Source: Bacillota bacterium
GTDB taxonomy: Bacteria; Bacillota; Clostridia; Christensenellales; Aristaeellaceae
Direction of reading: 5' to 3'
Length of the DNA stretch: 19,135 nt
Assembly (NCBI GenBank): GCA_023458835.1
Contig: JAEWWY010000515.1
Location: 1 to 19,135, forward strand
The notes beneath the pieces are model-generated. The model did no database searches and had not been told where the DNA came from. It was given only the letters and a program-made list of their open reading frames with translations. Both the position numbers and the translations under genes were made by a program. Below are positions 7,459 to 14,029 of this stretch, one piece after another. Each line of letters begins with the position of its first letter. Within the stretch, counting starts at the first letter, position 1.

Positions 7459-9039
7459 TTACTTAAGCGGAATGGGGCAGCGGCCCCTGGGCTGGCTTTC
7501 ACCCCGCAGGATGCGTGAGAGCCCCTCCACTGCCGGCGGCGTATACTCGTATACCAGCAACTGGCTGGCCGCGCTTTTGCAATGGCGGGCGTCGAAGGGG
7601 TTGCGCATGGCGATGGCGCCTACCGTGTGCCCGGCCTTGGCCAGGGCCTCCACCACGTTTGCCTGCCCGATGTTTTGGTGGGCGTTGTAGGTGCAGACGA
7701 ATACCTTTTGAACGCCGGCCACGCTTTTCATCAAAGCGGATACCTCGTCCGCATCCGGATTCACGCTCATCTCCACCGCCAGCGCCGATGGGAAAGTGCG
7801 GGCGGCCATCTGGCCGACGTTATGACGCTTGAGGCTTTCATCCACGATTGTGAAATTCACCGGCTGGGTGTACAGGAACGCCACCTTTTCCCCCGGCGCG
7901 ATATGGAACACCTCCCGGCCGCGCAGGGCCGTAATGGCATCCGTGCTGATCGCCCGGGCAAGCTTCCGGTTGGCGTCCATGGCCATTGAGCCGGCCGCAT
8001 CATCAAAGCTGCCTTGCTGATTTTCTTTGTATACAAAATCATACGCCTGCTTGTACCTGAGGATCCGGCCCACCGCATCATCCAGGCGCTCAGTTGTGAT
8101 CTCGCCGGATTCCACGGCTTTTCGCAGCGCCTCTGCCGAGGCGCGCTGAATGCCTGGCGTGTGGCATACCAGCAGGAGATCCGCCCCGGCCTTCACCGCC
8201 TGCACACAGCCCTTGGCTGTGCCGCAGTAGTGGTCCAGCGCCTTCATTTCCATACAATCGCTGATGATTAGCCCCTGATGCCCTAAGGCTTGCCGCAGCA
8301 GGCCGGATACCATGCGCTGTGAAATGGTGGCGGGCACATTCTCCACGCCATGGTAGATTTCATGCGATATCATCACATTGCATGGCTGCGCGGCCAGCAG
8401 CAGGGAAACCGCCCGCATCTCCAGCGCTTTCAGCTCATCCAGGGAGGCGTGGTTTTCACCCAGGGCAAGGTGCAGGTCCACGCTGCTGCTGCCGATGCTG
8501 GGGAAATGCTTGAGCGTGGCGATCACATGGCGCTGCAGGCCGCGCACATACCGCTCGCCGTACGCGGCAATGACGGCGGGATCATCGCTGTAGCTGCGGC
8601 TGCCGATGTTGGGGTTGCCTTCGTTGTTGCAGATGTCCACCGAGGGGGCCAGGTTCATGTTGATGCCCATTGCCCTCAGCTCACGCCCGATGCCTTCGCC
8701 CACCCGCTCGCAAAGGTCCGGATCACCCAGCGCGGAAAGGGCCATGCCGCCGGGAAACCACGTCAGGTCGCTGGTAAACCGGGTAATGCTGCCGCCCTCC
8801 TGGTCCACTGAGATAAAAAGCGGAACGCCGTTGTGCCGCATGCCCAGGGCATGCAGCTCCTTCACCAAAGTATATAGCTGCTTCGCCGACTTGAAGTTGC
8901 GGGTGAACAGGATCACGTTGCCCATATGATCGTCCCGGATGGCGGAAATTACATGATCGTTGATTTCCGTGCCATGAAAGCCGAAAAAAATCAACTGTCC
9001 TACCTTCTCCCGAAGGGACAATTCACGCAAGTCCTTCAT
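7459..9039 (-). CDS. Glycoside hydrolase family 3 beta-N-acetylhexosaminidase (NagZ-like), cytoplasmic
   Basis: 526 residues: a TIM-barrel GH3 domain (about 5-330) plus a C-terminal alpha/beta domain, as in the two-domain NagZ of Bacillus subtilis. ISDCMEMKA supplies the nucleophile Asp261. The NagZ loop K-H-F-P-G-H-G-x-T-x-x-D-S-H reads KHFPSIGSSSVDLH (177-190), so the Asp-His acid/base pair (D188, H190) is retained while the central GHG is changed. DQEGGSITRF (79-88) is also conserved. There is no signal peptide, so the enzyme should cleave imported beta-GlcNAc-containing oligosaccharides or muropeptides. Start ATG 9039 has GGAG about 9 nt upstream; the gene is 19 nt after the second permease, the last gene of the transporter operon. 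Function as a beta-N-acetylhexosaminidase is well supported; exact specificity is open. Confidence 0.9.
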   Translation of the reverse strand: MKDLRELSLREKVGQLIFFGFHGTEINDHVISAIRDDHMGNVILFTRNFKSAKQLYTLVKELHALGMRHNGVPLFISVDQEGGSITRFTSDLTWFPGGMALSALGDPDLCERVGEGIGRELRAMGINMNLAPSVDICNNEGNPNIGSRSYSDDPAVIAAYGERYVRGLQRHVIATLKHFPSIGSSSVDLHLALGENHASLDELKALEMRAVSLLLAAQPCNVMISHEIYHGVENVPATISQRMVSGLLRQALGHQGLIISDCMEMKALDHYCGTAKGCVQAVKAGADLLLVCHTPGIQRASAEALRKAVESGEITTERLDDAVGRILRYKQAYDFVYKENQQGSFDDAAGSMAMDANRKLARAISTDAITALRGREVFHIAPGEKVAFLYTQPVNFTIVDESLKRHNVGQMAARTFPSALAVEMSVNPDADEVSALMKSVAGVQKVFVCTYNAHQNIGQANVVEALAKAGHTVGAIAMRNPFDARHCKSAASQLLVYEYTPPAVEGLSRILRGESQPRGRCPIPLK

Positions 9040-9058
9040 GCTTTGCTTCTCCGTTTCC

Positions 9059-9979
9059 TCAGCCCTTGATGGAGCCGATCATCACGCCCTGGATGAAGTA
9101 CTTCTGTACGAAGGGATACAGGCACAGGATGGGCACCGTCGCCACAACGATCAGCGAGTATTTCAACAGATTTGCCAGCCCCTGCTTGGCGGCCAGCAGC
9201 TCCGGATCGCTGATCTGGCCGGGGTCGATGGAGTTCATGATAAGGATCTCGCGCAGGAAAAGCTGCAAAGGGAACAGTTCTTTTTTATTCAGATATAAGA
9301 AGGCATCGAAATAGGCATTCCAGTGCCCCACGGCATAATACAGCGTAATGACGGCAATGACCGCCTTGCTCAGCGGCAGAACCATCTTGAAGAAATAATG
9401 AAAATCATTGCAGCCATCGATCTGCGAGGCTTCCAGCATCTCCTCGGGGATGCTGTTCATGATGAAGGTCCGGGTGATGATCATGTTGTACGCCGAGATT
9501 GCCCCCGGCAGCAGCATAACCCAGACCTTGTTGAGGATGTTCAGGTCGCGCATCAGGATAAAGTTGGGCATCATGCCGCCGTTGAAGATCATGGTAAAGG
9601 TAAACAGGAACATCAAGATGCCCTTGTAGGGCAGCTTTCTGCGTGCCAGCGGATAGGCGGCAATCAGCGTCATGCTCACGTTGGTCAGCGTGCCAAACAC
9701 AGTGTATAAGAGCGTATTGCGGTATCCCGTCCATACGTTGGGGTTTTCAAAGACGGACTTGTAGCCCTCCAGGCTGAAATCCACCGGCCACAGCACGACC
9801 TTGCCGGTGCTGACCGCCGTGGCGGAGGAAAAGGAGGAGGACAGGATATAGATCAGGGGATAGAGCATCAGCAGGCAAACGATGCCGACAATGATATAGA
9901 TGACCGTGTAGAAAACCCGGTCTTCGCGGGAGGCCTTGATGCGGCGGCCGCCGCCGGATATGGTGTCCATCGCTGTCAT
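9059..9979 (-). CDS. Carbohydrate ABC transporter permease, LplC/YtcP type
   Basis: 306 residues with about six hydrophobic helices, the first at about 26-48 (VIYIIVGIVCLLMLYPLIYI). The EAA loop that contacts the ATPase is EEMLEASQIDGCNDFHYFFK, followed by MVLPLSKAV. The C-terminus YFIQGVMIGSIKG is typical of the LplC/YtcP subfamily. It forms a heterodimeric membrane channel with the preceding permease and receives substrate from the binding protein at 11115-12764. ATG 9979 is preceded by AGGAGGG; the gene follows the first permease by 16 nt. No ATPase gene is nearby; Lpl-type systems usually use a shared MsmK-like ATPase encoded elsewhere. Confidence 0.93.
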   Translation of the reverse strand: MTAMDTISGGGRRIKASREDRVFYTVIYIIVGIVCLLMLYPLIYILSSSFSSATAVSTGKVVLWPVDFSLEGYKSVFENPNVWTGYRNTLLYTVFGTLTNVSMTLIAAYPLARRKLPYKGILMFLFTFTMIFNGGMMPNFILMRDLNILNKVWVMLLPGAISAYNMIITRTFIMNSIPEEMLEASQIDGCNDFHYFFKMVLPLSKAVIAVITLYYAVGHWNAYFDAFLYLNKKELFPLQLFLREILIMNSIDPGQISDPELLAAKQGLANLLKYSLIVVATVPILCLYPFVQKYFIQGVMIGSIKG

Positions 9980-9995
9980 CGCGCCGCCCTCCTTT

Positions 9996-10973
9996 CTACC
10001 ACAGGCTGGATTCGCCGGCCCGCTTGCTGACGGCGTTGACGATCACGATGAGCAGGCAGTTGACGGCGGAATTGAACAAGCCGATCGCCGTGGCGTAAGA
10101 GAAGTCTCCGCCGCCCGCCGCAAGGCCCACGTTGTACACGTAGGTGGAGATGACCTCGCTGGCGCTTCGGTTCAGGTCGTTTTGCATCAGATAAACCTTT
10201 TCAAAGCCAATGTTCATCATGTTGCCTGCATTGAGGATCAGCATGATGGAAATGGTGGGCACAATGGCCGGAAAATCAATATGAATCAGCCGCTTGAAAC
10301 GGCTGGCGCCGTCAATTTCAGCGGCCTCATGCAGCTCTACATCCACGCTGGTAAGGCTTGCCACGTAGATGATCGTTCCCCAGCCGGCGTTTTGCCAGAT
10401 GCCGGACCATACGTACATGTGCCGGAACGCGGTCGGACTGGCCAGCAGATCCTTGGCAGGGTAGACGCCATGGAACCAGTAGTACAGGGTGCCATACAAC
10501 CCGACCCGGGCATTGAAAAGCTGGAACAGCATGCCCACCAACACCACGGTGGAGATGAAATGCGGGATATACGTCAGGGTTTGCGCAAATTTTTTATAGC
10601 GCTTCACCCGCATGGCGTTGAAGCACAGCGCCAGAATGATGGGCAGCGGAAAGCTGGCAAGCAGTTGATAAAAGCTGAGGAGGATGGTGTTGGGAAGAAC
10701 GCGCCGAAACTGGTAGGAGGTAAAAAAGCGCTGAAAGTTATTCAGGCCGATCCATTTGCTGCCCCAGATGCCGCCGGCAATGCTGTACTTTTTGAAGGCG
10801 ATCTGAAGACCCAATATCGGTGTATACTTGAAAACGAGCAGGTAGAGGATGGGCAAAAGCAAAAACAGGTATAGCTGCCAATACCGGCAGAGGTTTGTGT
10901 ACAAACCCTTGCGGTGCTTGCGCAGGCCAATTGCCGCGGCGCCCCGTGGGCTCTTGATTGCCTTTGTGTTCAA
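9996..10973 (-). CDS. Carbohydrate ABC transporter permease, LplB type
   Basis: 325 residues. After a basic N-terminus, helix 1 is at about 30-48 (YWQLYLFLLLPILYLLVF), then IAFKKYSI and WIGLNNFQRFF, both hallmarks of LplB-type permeases. The EAA loop is LHEAAEIDGASRFKRLIHID, followed by FPAIVPTI. TTG at 10973 is chosen as start because AAAGGAGG lies 7 nt upstream. A longer reading from ATG 11087 would place a poor leader across two strong hairpins and adds only low-complexity basic residues. It partners the downstream permease. Its physical separation from the binding-protein gene by hairpins suggests lower expression than that gene. Confidence 0.92.
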   Translation of the reverse strand: MNTKAIKSPRGAAAIGLRKHRKGLYTNLCRYWQLYLFLLLPILYLLVFKYTPILGLQIAFKKYSIAGGIWGSKWIGLNNFQRFFTSYQFRRVLPNTILLSFYQLLASFPLPIILALCFNAMRVKRYKKFAQTLTYIPHFISTVVLVGMLFQLFNARVGLYGTLYYWFHGVYPAKDLLASPTAFRHMYVWSGIWQNAGWGTIIYVASLTSVDVELHEAAEIDGASRFKRLIHIDFPAIVPTISIMLILNAGNMMNIGFEKVYLMQNDLNRSASEVISTYVYNVGLAAGGGDFSYATAIGLFNSAVNCLLIVIVNAVSKRAGESSLW

Positions 10974-11024
10974 GCGGCTTCCTCCTTTGACGGGCGTCCG
11001 TGACCCTGGCATCGCAACGGTTGT

Positions 11025-11055
11025 CCGCCGCCTGCGGAAGCTTCGCAGGCGGCGG
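11025..11055. repeat. Intercistronic hairpin 1 (12-bp perfect stem)
   Basis: CCGCCGCCTGCG (11025-11036) pairs with CGCAGGCGGCGG (11044-11055) around a 7-nt loop. It lies between the binding-protein stop and the LplB-type permease start. No U-run follows on the minus transcript, so it looks like an RNA-stabilising or attenuating structure rather than an intrinsic terminator. Confidence 0.75.
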
Positions 11056-11069
11056 GGAACGGCTGGCCT

Positions 11070-11101
11070 CCGGGGAGAGGCATGCAAACGCCTCTCCCCG
11101 G
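11070..11101. repeat. Intercistronic hairpin 2 (12-bp perfect stem)
   Basis: CCGGGGAGAGGC (11070-11081) pairs with GCCTCTCCCCGG (11090-11101) around an 8-nt loop. It begins 14 nt beyond the stop of the binding-protein gene on the minus transcript and is followed by hairpin 1 after 14 nt. No U-run follows. A 3' barrier protecting the binding-protein mRNA is the likely role. Confidence 0.75.
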
Positions 11102-11114
11102 TTCATGAAGGGAT

Positions 11115-12764
11115 TCAATGGTCACGGTCGTATGCGGCCTGCGAGATTTCGATGAAATCGGACAGGCCGATGTTCTCCAGCTCGGCGATATAGCTGTCCC
11201 ATTGTGTATCCAGATCCAGATCGCCGGTGGCAAAGCGCGCCATGGATTCGTTGACGTAGGTGACCAAGGTCTGCTGAATATCACGCACGCGCTCGGTCTC
11301 CTCGACGGTATACTTGATCTTGTCGACGTATTCCTTCGGCGTCTTGCCCACGTAATGGGGTACGGCGGCGGCGATGAACAGCTCGGTATACAGCGGGTCA
11401 TCCAGCGTTACGGCCTGGCCGTCCTGTACGCCCATTTCCAGCACGACAGGAAGCTCGTTGGCCCAGTGCTTGTTCTGCAGCGCGCCCCACGGCAGGATCG
11501 GCACCACCAGCGGCGGGAATTCCAGATCCTCGTACAGGCCCACATCGCCTTCTCCGGCCACTCTCCAGTCCACCTTGGGCTCGCCCCAGCGGCTGCGGAA
11601 GCCAAAGTCACGGTTCTGCATGTAATCACCCCAGCGGAAAGCGGCCTCGGGGTACGCGCAATCCTTGGTGATGATGAAGTAGCTCTTTGGGAGCGAGGGG
11701 TAGTACGCGGTCCAGCAAACGCCGTTGGGGCCGGTGAGCGGCGGCAGGGGAGCGTACTCCAGCTTGCGCTCGTTGGTGGCGCTGAAGACGAATGCGCCGG
11801 CCGTGTATACGCCTACCTGGGATACATCGCCGCTTTCCAGCAGCGTCTGCAATTGGGACAGATCCTGGGTGATGGACAGCGGGGACAGCAGGCCTTCTGA
11901 GATCAGCATGTTGATGTAGCGCAATCCTTCGCGCCATTCCCCCTTGTTATAAGGCACATCCAGCTTGCCATCCTGGACGATCCAGCGCGGCCGGGTGGTG
12001 TTGGGCGTATTGGTGTCATTATAGATGAAGGCATTCATGATGGCATCAAGCGAGGAGCCCTGCCAAAGCTGGCCGCCGCCCGTGAAAGGCACCTCATCCT
12101 TCTTGCCGTTGCCGTTGGGGTCCTTGTCGCGGAAGGCCCGGAGCACTTGGGCAAATTCATCGGTGGTGGCGGGCATCGTAAGGCCGAGTTTATCCAGCCA
12201 TACCTTGTTGATCCATTGCCGCTGGCTGTGCTCGTTGCCGAGCTGCTCCGTATGCTTGGGCAGATAGTAGATATTGCCATCTGCCATGGTGATCAGATCG
12301 CGCAGCGGGGCCTTGGCGCGGGTGAAAGCATCCTGCACGTCCACGCCAAGGGTGTCGATGTACCCGTTGAGCGGCAGGAAAATGCCCTGGGAGCCGTAGT
12401 TGAGCACCGTCATATCGTCCAGTGTAAAACCAATGAGCACATCGGGTAGCTTGGTGCCGGAGTTAATCATGACATCCAGTTTTTGACGGGCTTCGGAGGC
12501 AGTGGGGAAGACTTCAAACTCAAACTTGATGTTTAAGGTTTCTTCCATCTCCTTGGTCAGCGCATTGGTCTCATAGTTTTCCACGTGGGGGCTTTGGATC
12601 AAACCGACGTGAAGCGTAATGGGCTCCTTGACAACAGGGAATGTTCCCGGCGGGTTGACGTTGGGATCTTTCATGGACACTTCCGGAGCGGCGGTTGCCG
12701 TGGCGGATAACAACAGAACCACCAAGAGTATGACCGTTACCAGTGAGCGGAACCTACTTTTCAT
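11115..12764 (-). CDS. Extracellular sugar-binding protein of an Lpl-type ABC transporter (LplA-like)
   Basis: 549 residues, the length typical of large LplA-type binding proteins. A signal peptide occupies about residues 1-26 (SLVTVILLVVLLLSATATAA) with an Ala-X-Ala type cleavage site. There is no lipobox cysteine, which is unusual for a monoderm binding protein. Family features include ITLHVGLIQSPH near the N-terminus, DVMINSGTKLPDVLIG, and the acidic loop DKDPNGNGKKDE (213-224), a motif common in these proteins and probably calcium-binding. It captures the substrate outside the membrane and delivers it to the permeases at 9059-10973. ATG 12764 has AAAGGAGG 8 nt upstream. It is first in its operon, with two hairpins downstream that could keep it more abundant than the permeases. 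The ligand is unknown; the locus suggests amino-sugar oligosaccharides. Confidence 0.92.
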   Translation of the reverse strand: MKSRFRSLVTVILLVVLLLSATATAAPEVSMKDPNVNPPGTFPVVKEPITLHVGLIQSPHVENYETNALTKEMEETLNIKFEFEVFPTASEARQKLDVMINSGTKLPDVLIGFTLDDMTVLNYGSQGIFLPLNGYIDTLGVDVQDAFTRAKAPLRDLITMADGNIYYLPKHTEQLGNEHSQRQWINKVWLDKLGLTMPATTDEFAQVLRAFRDKDPNGNGKKDEVPFTGGGQLWQGSSLDAIMNAFIYNDTNTPNTTRPRWIVQDGKLDVPYNKGEWREGLRYINMLISEGLLSPLSITQDLSQLQTLLESGDVSQVGVYTAGAFVFSATNERKLEYAPLPPLTGPNGVCWTAYYPSLPKSYFIITKDCAYPEAAFRWGDYMQNRDFGFRSRWGEPKVDWRVAGEGDVGLYEDLEFPPLVVPILPWGALQNKHWANELPVVLEMGVQDGQAVTLDDPLYTELFIAAAVPHYVGKTPKEYVDKIKYTVEETERVRDIQQTLVTYVNESMARFATGDLDLDTQWDSYIAELENIGLSDFIEISQAAYDRDH

Positions 12765-12804
12765 TCCTTGGTCCTCCTTTGATATTCTCTTCTATAGAGA
12801 AAGT

Positions 12805-12816
12805 CTACGGCCGTAG
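12805..12816. promoter_or_regulatory. 12-bp perfect palindrome, candidate operator
   Basis: CTACGGCCGTAG lies about 40 nt upstream of the binding-protein ATG and just downstream of its predicted transcription start. Its CGGCCG core is shared with the 14-bp palindrome at 5181-5194. Regulator unknown. Confidence 0.35.
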
Positions 12817-12836
12817 CGTTTCCCTGCTATAGACAT

Positions 12837-12866
12837 ATCCTACTGCGGCTATTTGTACATTTTCAA
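12837..12866 (-). promoter_or_regulatory. Candidate promoter of the transporter-GH3 operon
   Basis: On the minus strand, TTGAAA (12866-12861) and TAGGAT (12842-12837) are 18 nt apart, placing the start near 12830. A second candidate farther upstream has a perfect TATAAT (12915-12910) and TTGTCA (12936-12931), but only 15 nt between them. Confidence 0.35.
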
Positions 12867-13039
12867 TAGTCTTTTTTTCTGAAATAATGATCTATGTCAT
12901 ATTTCCACCATTATATTTCCGATCCAGCCATGACAATTTTCAGATTTCCTTTGTTTTTTCAAGGCAATGCTTCTTTTTTCGCTGTTGGATGAGCGCCCGC
13001 AGCCTTGACGCTTTGCCGGCGTGCACAGCTTTGCGGGAC

Positions 13040-13074
13040 AAAAAAAGGCCCGCCACATAGAGCGAGTCTTTTTT
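13040..13074. terminator. Bidirectional rho-independent terminator-like hairpin
   Basis: AAAAAAGGCCCGC (13041-13053) pairs with GCGAGTCTTTTTT (13062-13074) around an 8-nt loop, with one mismatch and one wobble. Each strand ends in a run of six or seven T. On the minus strand it lies about 110 nt beyond the aldo/keto reductase remnant and would end the alcohol dehydrogenase operon, insulating the transporter operon. Confidence 0.75.
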
Positions 13075-13181
13075 GGCACCAAGCTCCCTTTTCATGCTTA
13101 TACCGGTAGTCGGCATGCCTACACGGCAAGCGGGGGTACACGCAACCGCATGGATATTGTATCACCCCGCACCTTGCCGGA

Positions 13182-13587
13182 TCAGCGCAAAGCTTCCTCA
13201 ATCTCCCTCAGGATTTCTTCCGTGGGCACATAGCCTGATGCCTTCGCGCTTTCCGCCGCCTGTTCCGGCCTGCTTGTGCCAACCGGGGCGCTGGCAACGC
13301 CCTGCTGCCTCAAAGCCCATGCAAGCGCCAGTTGGGCCATGGGAATACCCGGCTTATCGGCTATGACCCCGGTTTTTTTCACCTTAAAAAGCGTACCCTC
13401 ATTCAAAAGGCCCTTGATGAAGCGGTTCATCTTACCATGGCGGTATGGAAAAAGTTGATCCCCAGCGCATACACCTTGCCGGTCGCCCTGGCTGCGGTTT
13501 CATTTTCCATGGCATTCCCGTATGTAAGCCAGCTTCCAAGGCTGATTTCGCTGACTTTCAGGCCCGTATTGCCCAGCCGCCTAACAT
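13182..13587 (-). pseudogene. Aldo/keto reductase remnant (internal deletion and frameshifts)
   Basis: The N-terminal part is recognisable as RRLGNTGLKVSEISLGSW...GINFFHTA, but it is out of frame with ATG 13587. It breaks off where the catalytic Asp and Tyr region (GINFFDTA...YG) should continue. The reading then changes frame at about 13430 into a C-terminal part, FIKGLLNEGTLFKVKK...GIPMAQLALAWALRQQG, then GTSRPEQAAESAKAS, ending at 13184-13182. About 135 codons remain of the 310-330 usual for the KCNAB-type family, so most of the barrel is missing. The sequence GGGAGTGAG upstream of the ATG, overlapping the VOC gene stop, looks like its old ribosome binding site. It was probably an NADPH-dependent aldehyde reductase in the same operon. 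Confidence 0.87.
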
Positions 13588-13603
13588 GATGCTCTCACTC
13601 CCT

Positions 13604-13990
13604 TTACTTCACCTGAAAAAACTCAATAACCTCGCCGTCGGGGCCGGTCACGAAGGCGTTGCATACGGCCATGGTGCCCAGGAGGCAGTCCTGCGGTTCG
13701 CTTTGCTTGAGGGCGCCGGCCTTAAGCGCCTGTGCATATGCCGCCCGGGCATCATCGGTTACGACTGCGACGTGTGCCCAGTGCGCATTCGATTCAGCCT
13801 CGCCATTGCCGCGGGGAATGATCTCCACAACGGCGTTGCCGCCCAGATCCACAAGATAAATTGTCTTGCCCGTGTCCCCCATGGGGAAGCTGAACGTAAC
13901 TTCTCCCCCGAGGCCTTCGGTATAGAATTTGAGGCTTTTGTCCAGGTCCTTTGCGAAAAGGCCGATGTGATGATAGCCGTTGAACTTCAT
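13604..13990 (-). CDS. VOC-fold (glyoxalase/bleomycin-resistance superfamily) protein
   Basis: 128 residues, one vicinal-oxygen-chelate unit with two beta-alpha-beta-beta-beta repeats. Candidate metal ligands sit at the positions expected for glyoxalase-like members: His8 (YHHIGLFAKD), Glu56 (VVEIIP), His73 (WAHVAVVTDD) and Glu123 (GEVIEFFQ). The family isomerises or cleaves small oxygenated substrates such as hemithioacetals or methylmalonyl-CoA. ATG 13990 is chosen because GAGAGAGGG precedes it; an in-frame ATG at 14008 has a poorer site. It is 39 nt after the alcohol dehydrogenase and 16 nt before the reductase remnant. The operon points to detoxification of reactive carbonyls; a methylglyoxal role is inference. 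Confidence 0.86.
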   Translation of the reverse strand: MKFNGYHHIGLFAKDLDKSLKFYTEGLGGEVTFSFPMGDTGKTIYLVDLGGNAVVEIIPRGNGEAESNAHWAHVAVVTDDARAAYAQALKAGALKQSEPQDCLLGTMAVCNAFVTGPDGEVIEFFQVK

Positions 13991-14029
13991 AGTGGTCCCT
14001 CTCTCCATATATTTTCCGGTGCAGGCTGC

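Larger units (their letters stand above)
12765..13181. other. Intergenic region between the transporter operon and the aldo/keto reductase remnant
   Basis: No coding sequence is supported here. It contains the binding-protein leader and candidate promoter(s), a small inverted repeat TTCTCT/AGAGAA at 12785-12801, a 12-bp palindrome, AT-rich DNA at 12860-12965, and a bidirectional terminator-like hairpin at 13040-13074. The remainder, 13075-13181, shows nothing recognisable. Confidence 0.6.

Noticed and set aside
10974..11087. N-terminal extension of the LplB-type permease to ATG 11087
   Set aside because: It would be read through two 12-bp hairpins, is only basic low-complexity sequence, and a strong AAAGGAGG site marks the TTG start at 10973.
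12805..12830. Catabolite-repression (CcpA cre) site near the binding-protein promoter
   Set aside because: GGGAAACGCTACGG matches the core only partly and misses the flanking T and C positions.
12897..13082. Small minus-strand open frame of 61 codons in the intergenic region
   Set aside because: No ribosome binding site and no similarity; it crosses the terminator hairpin.
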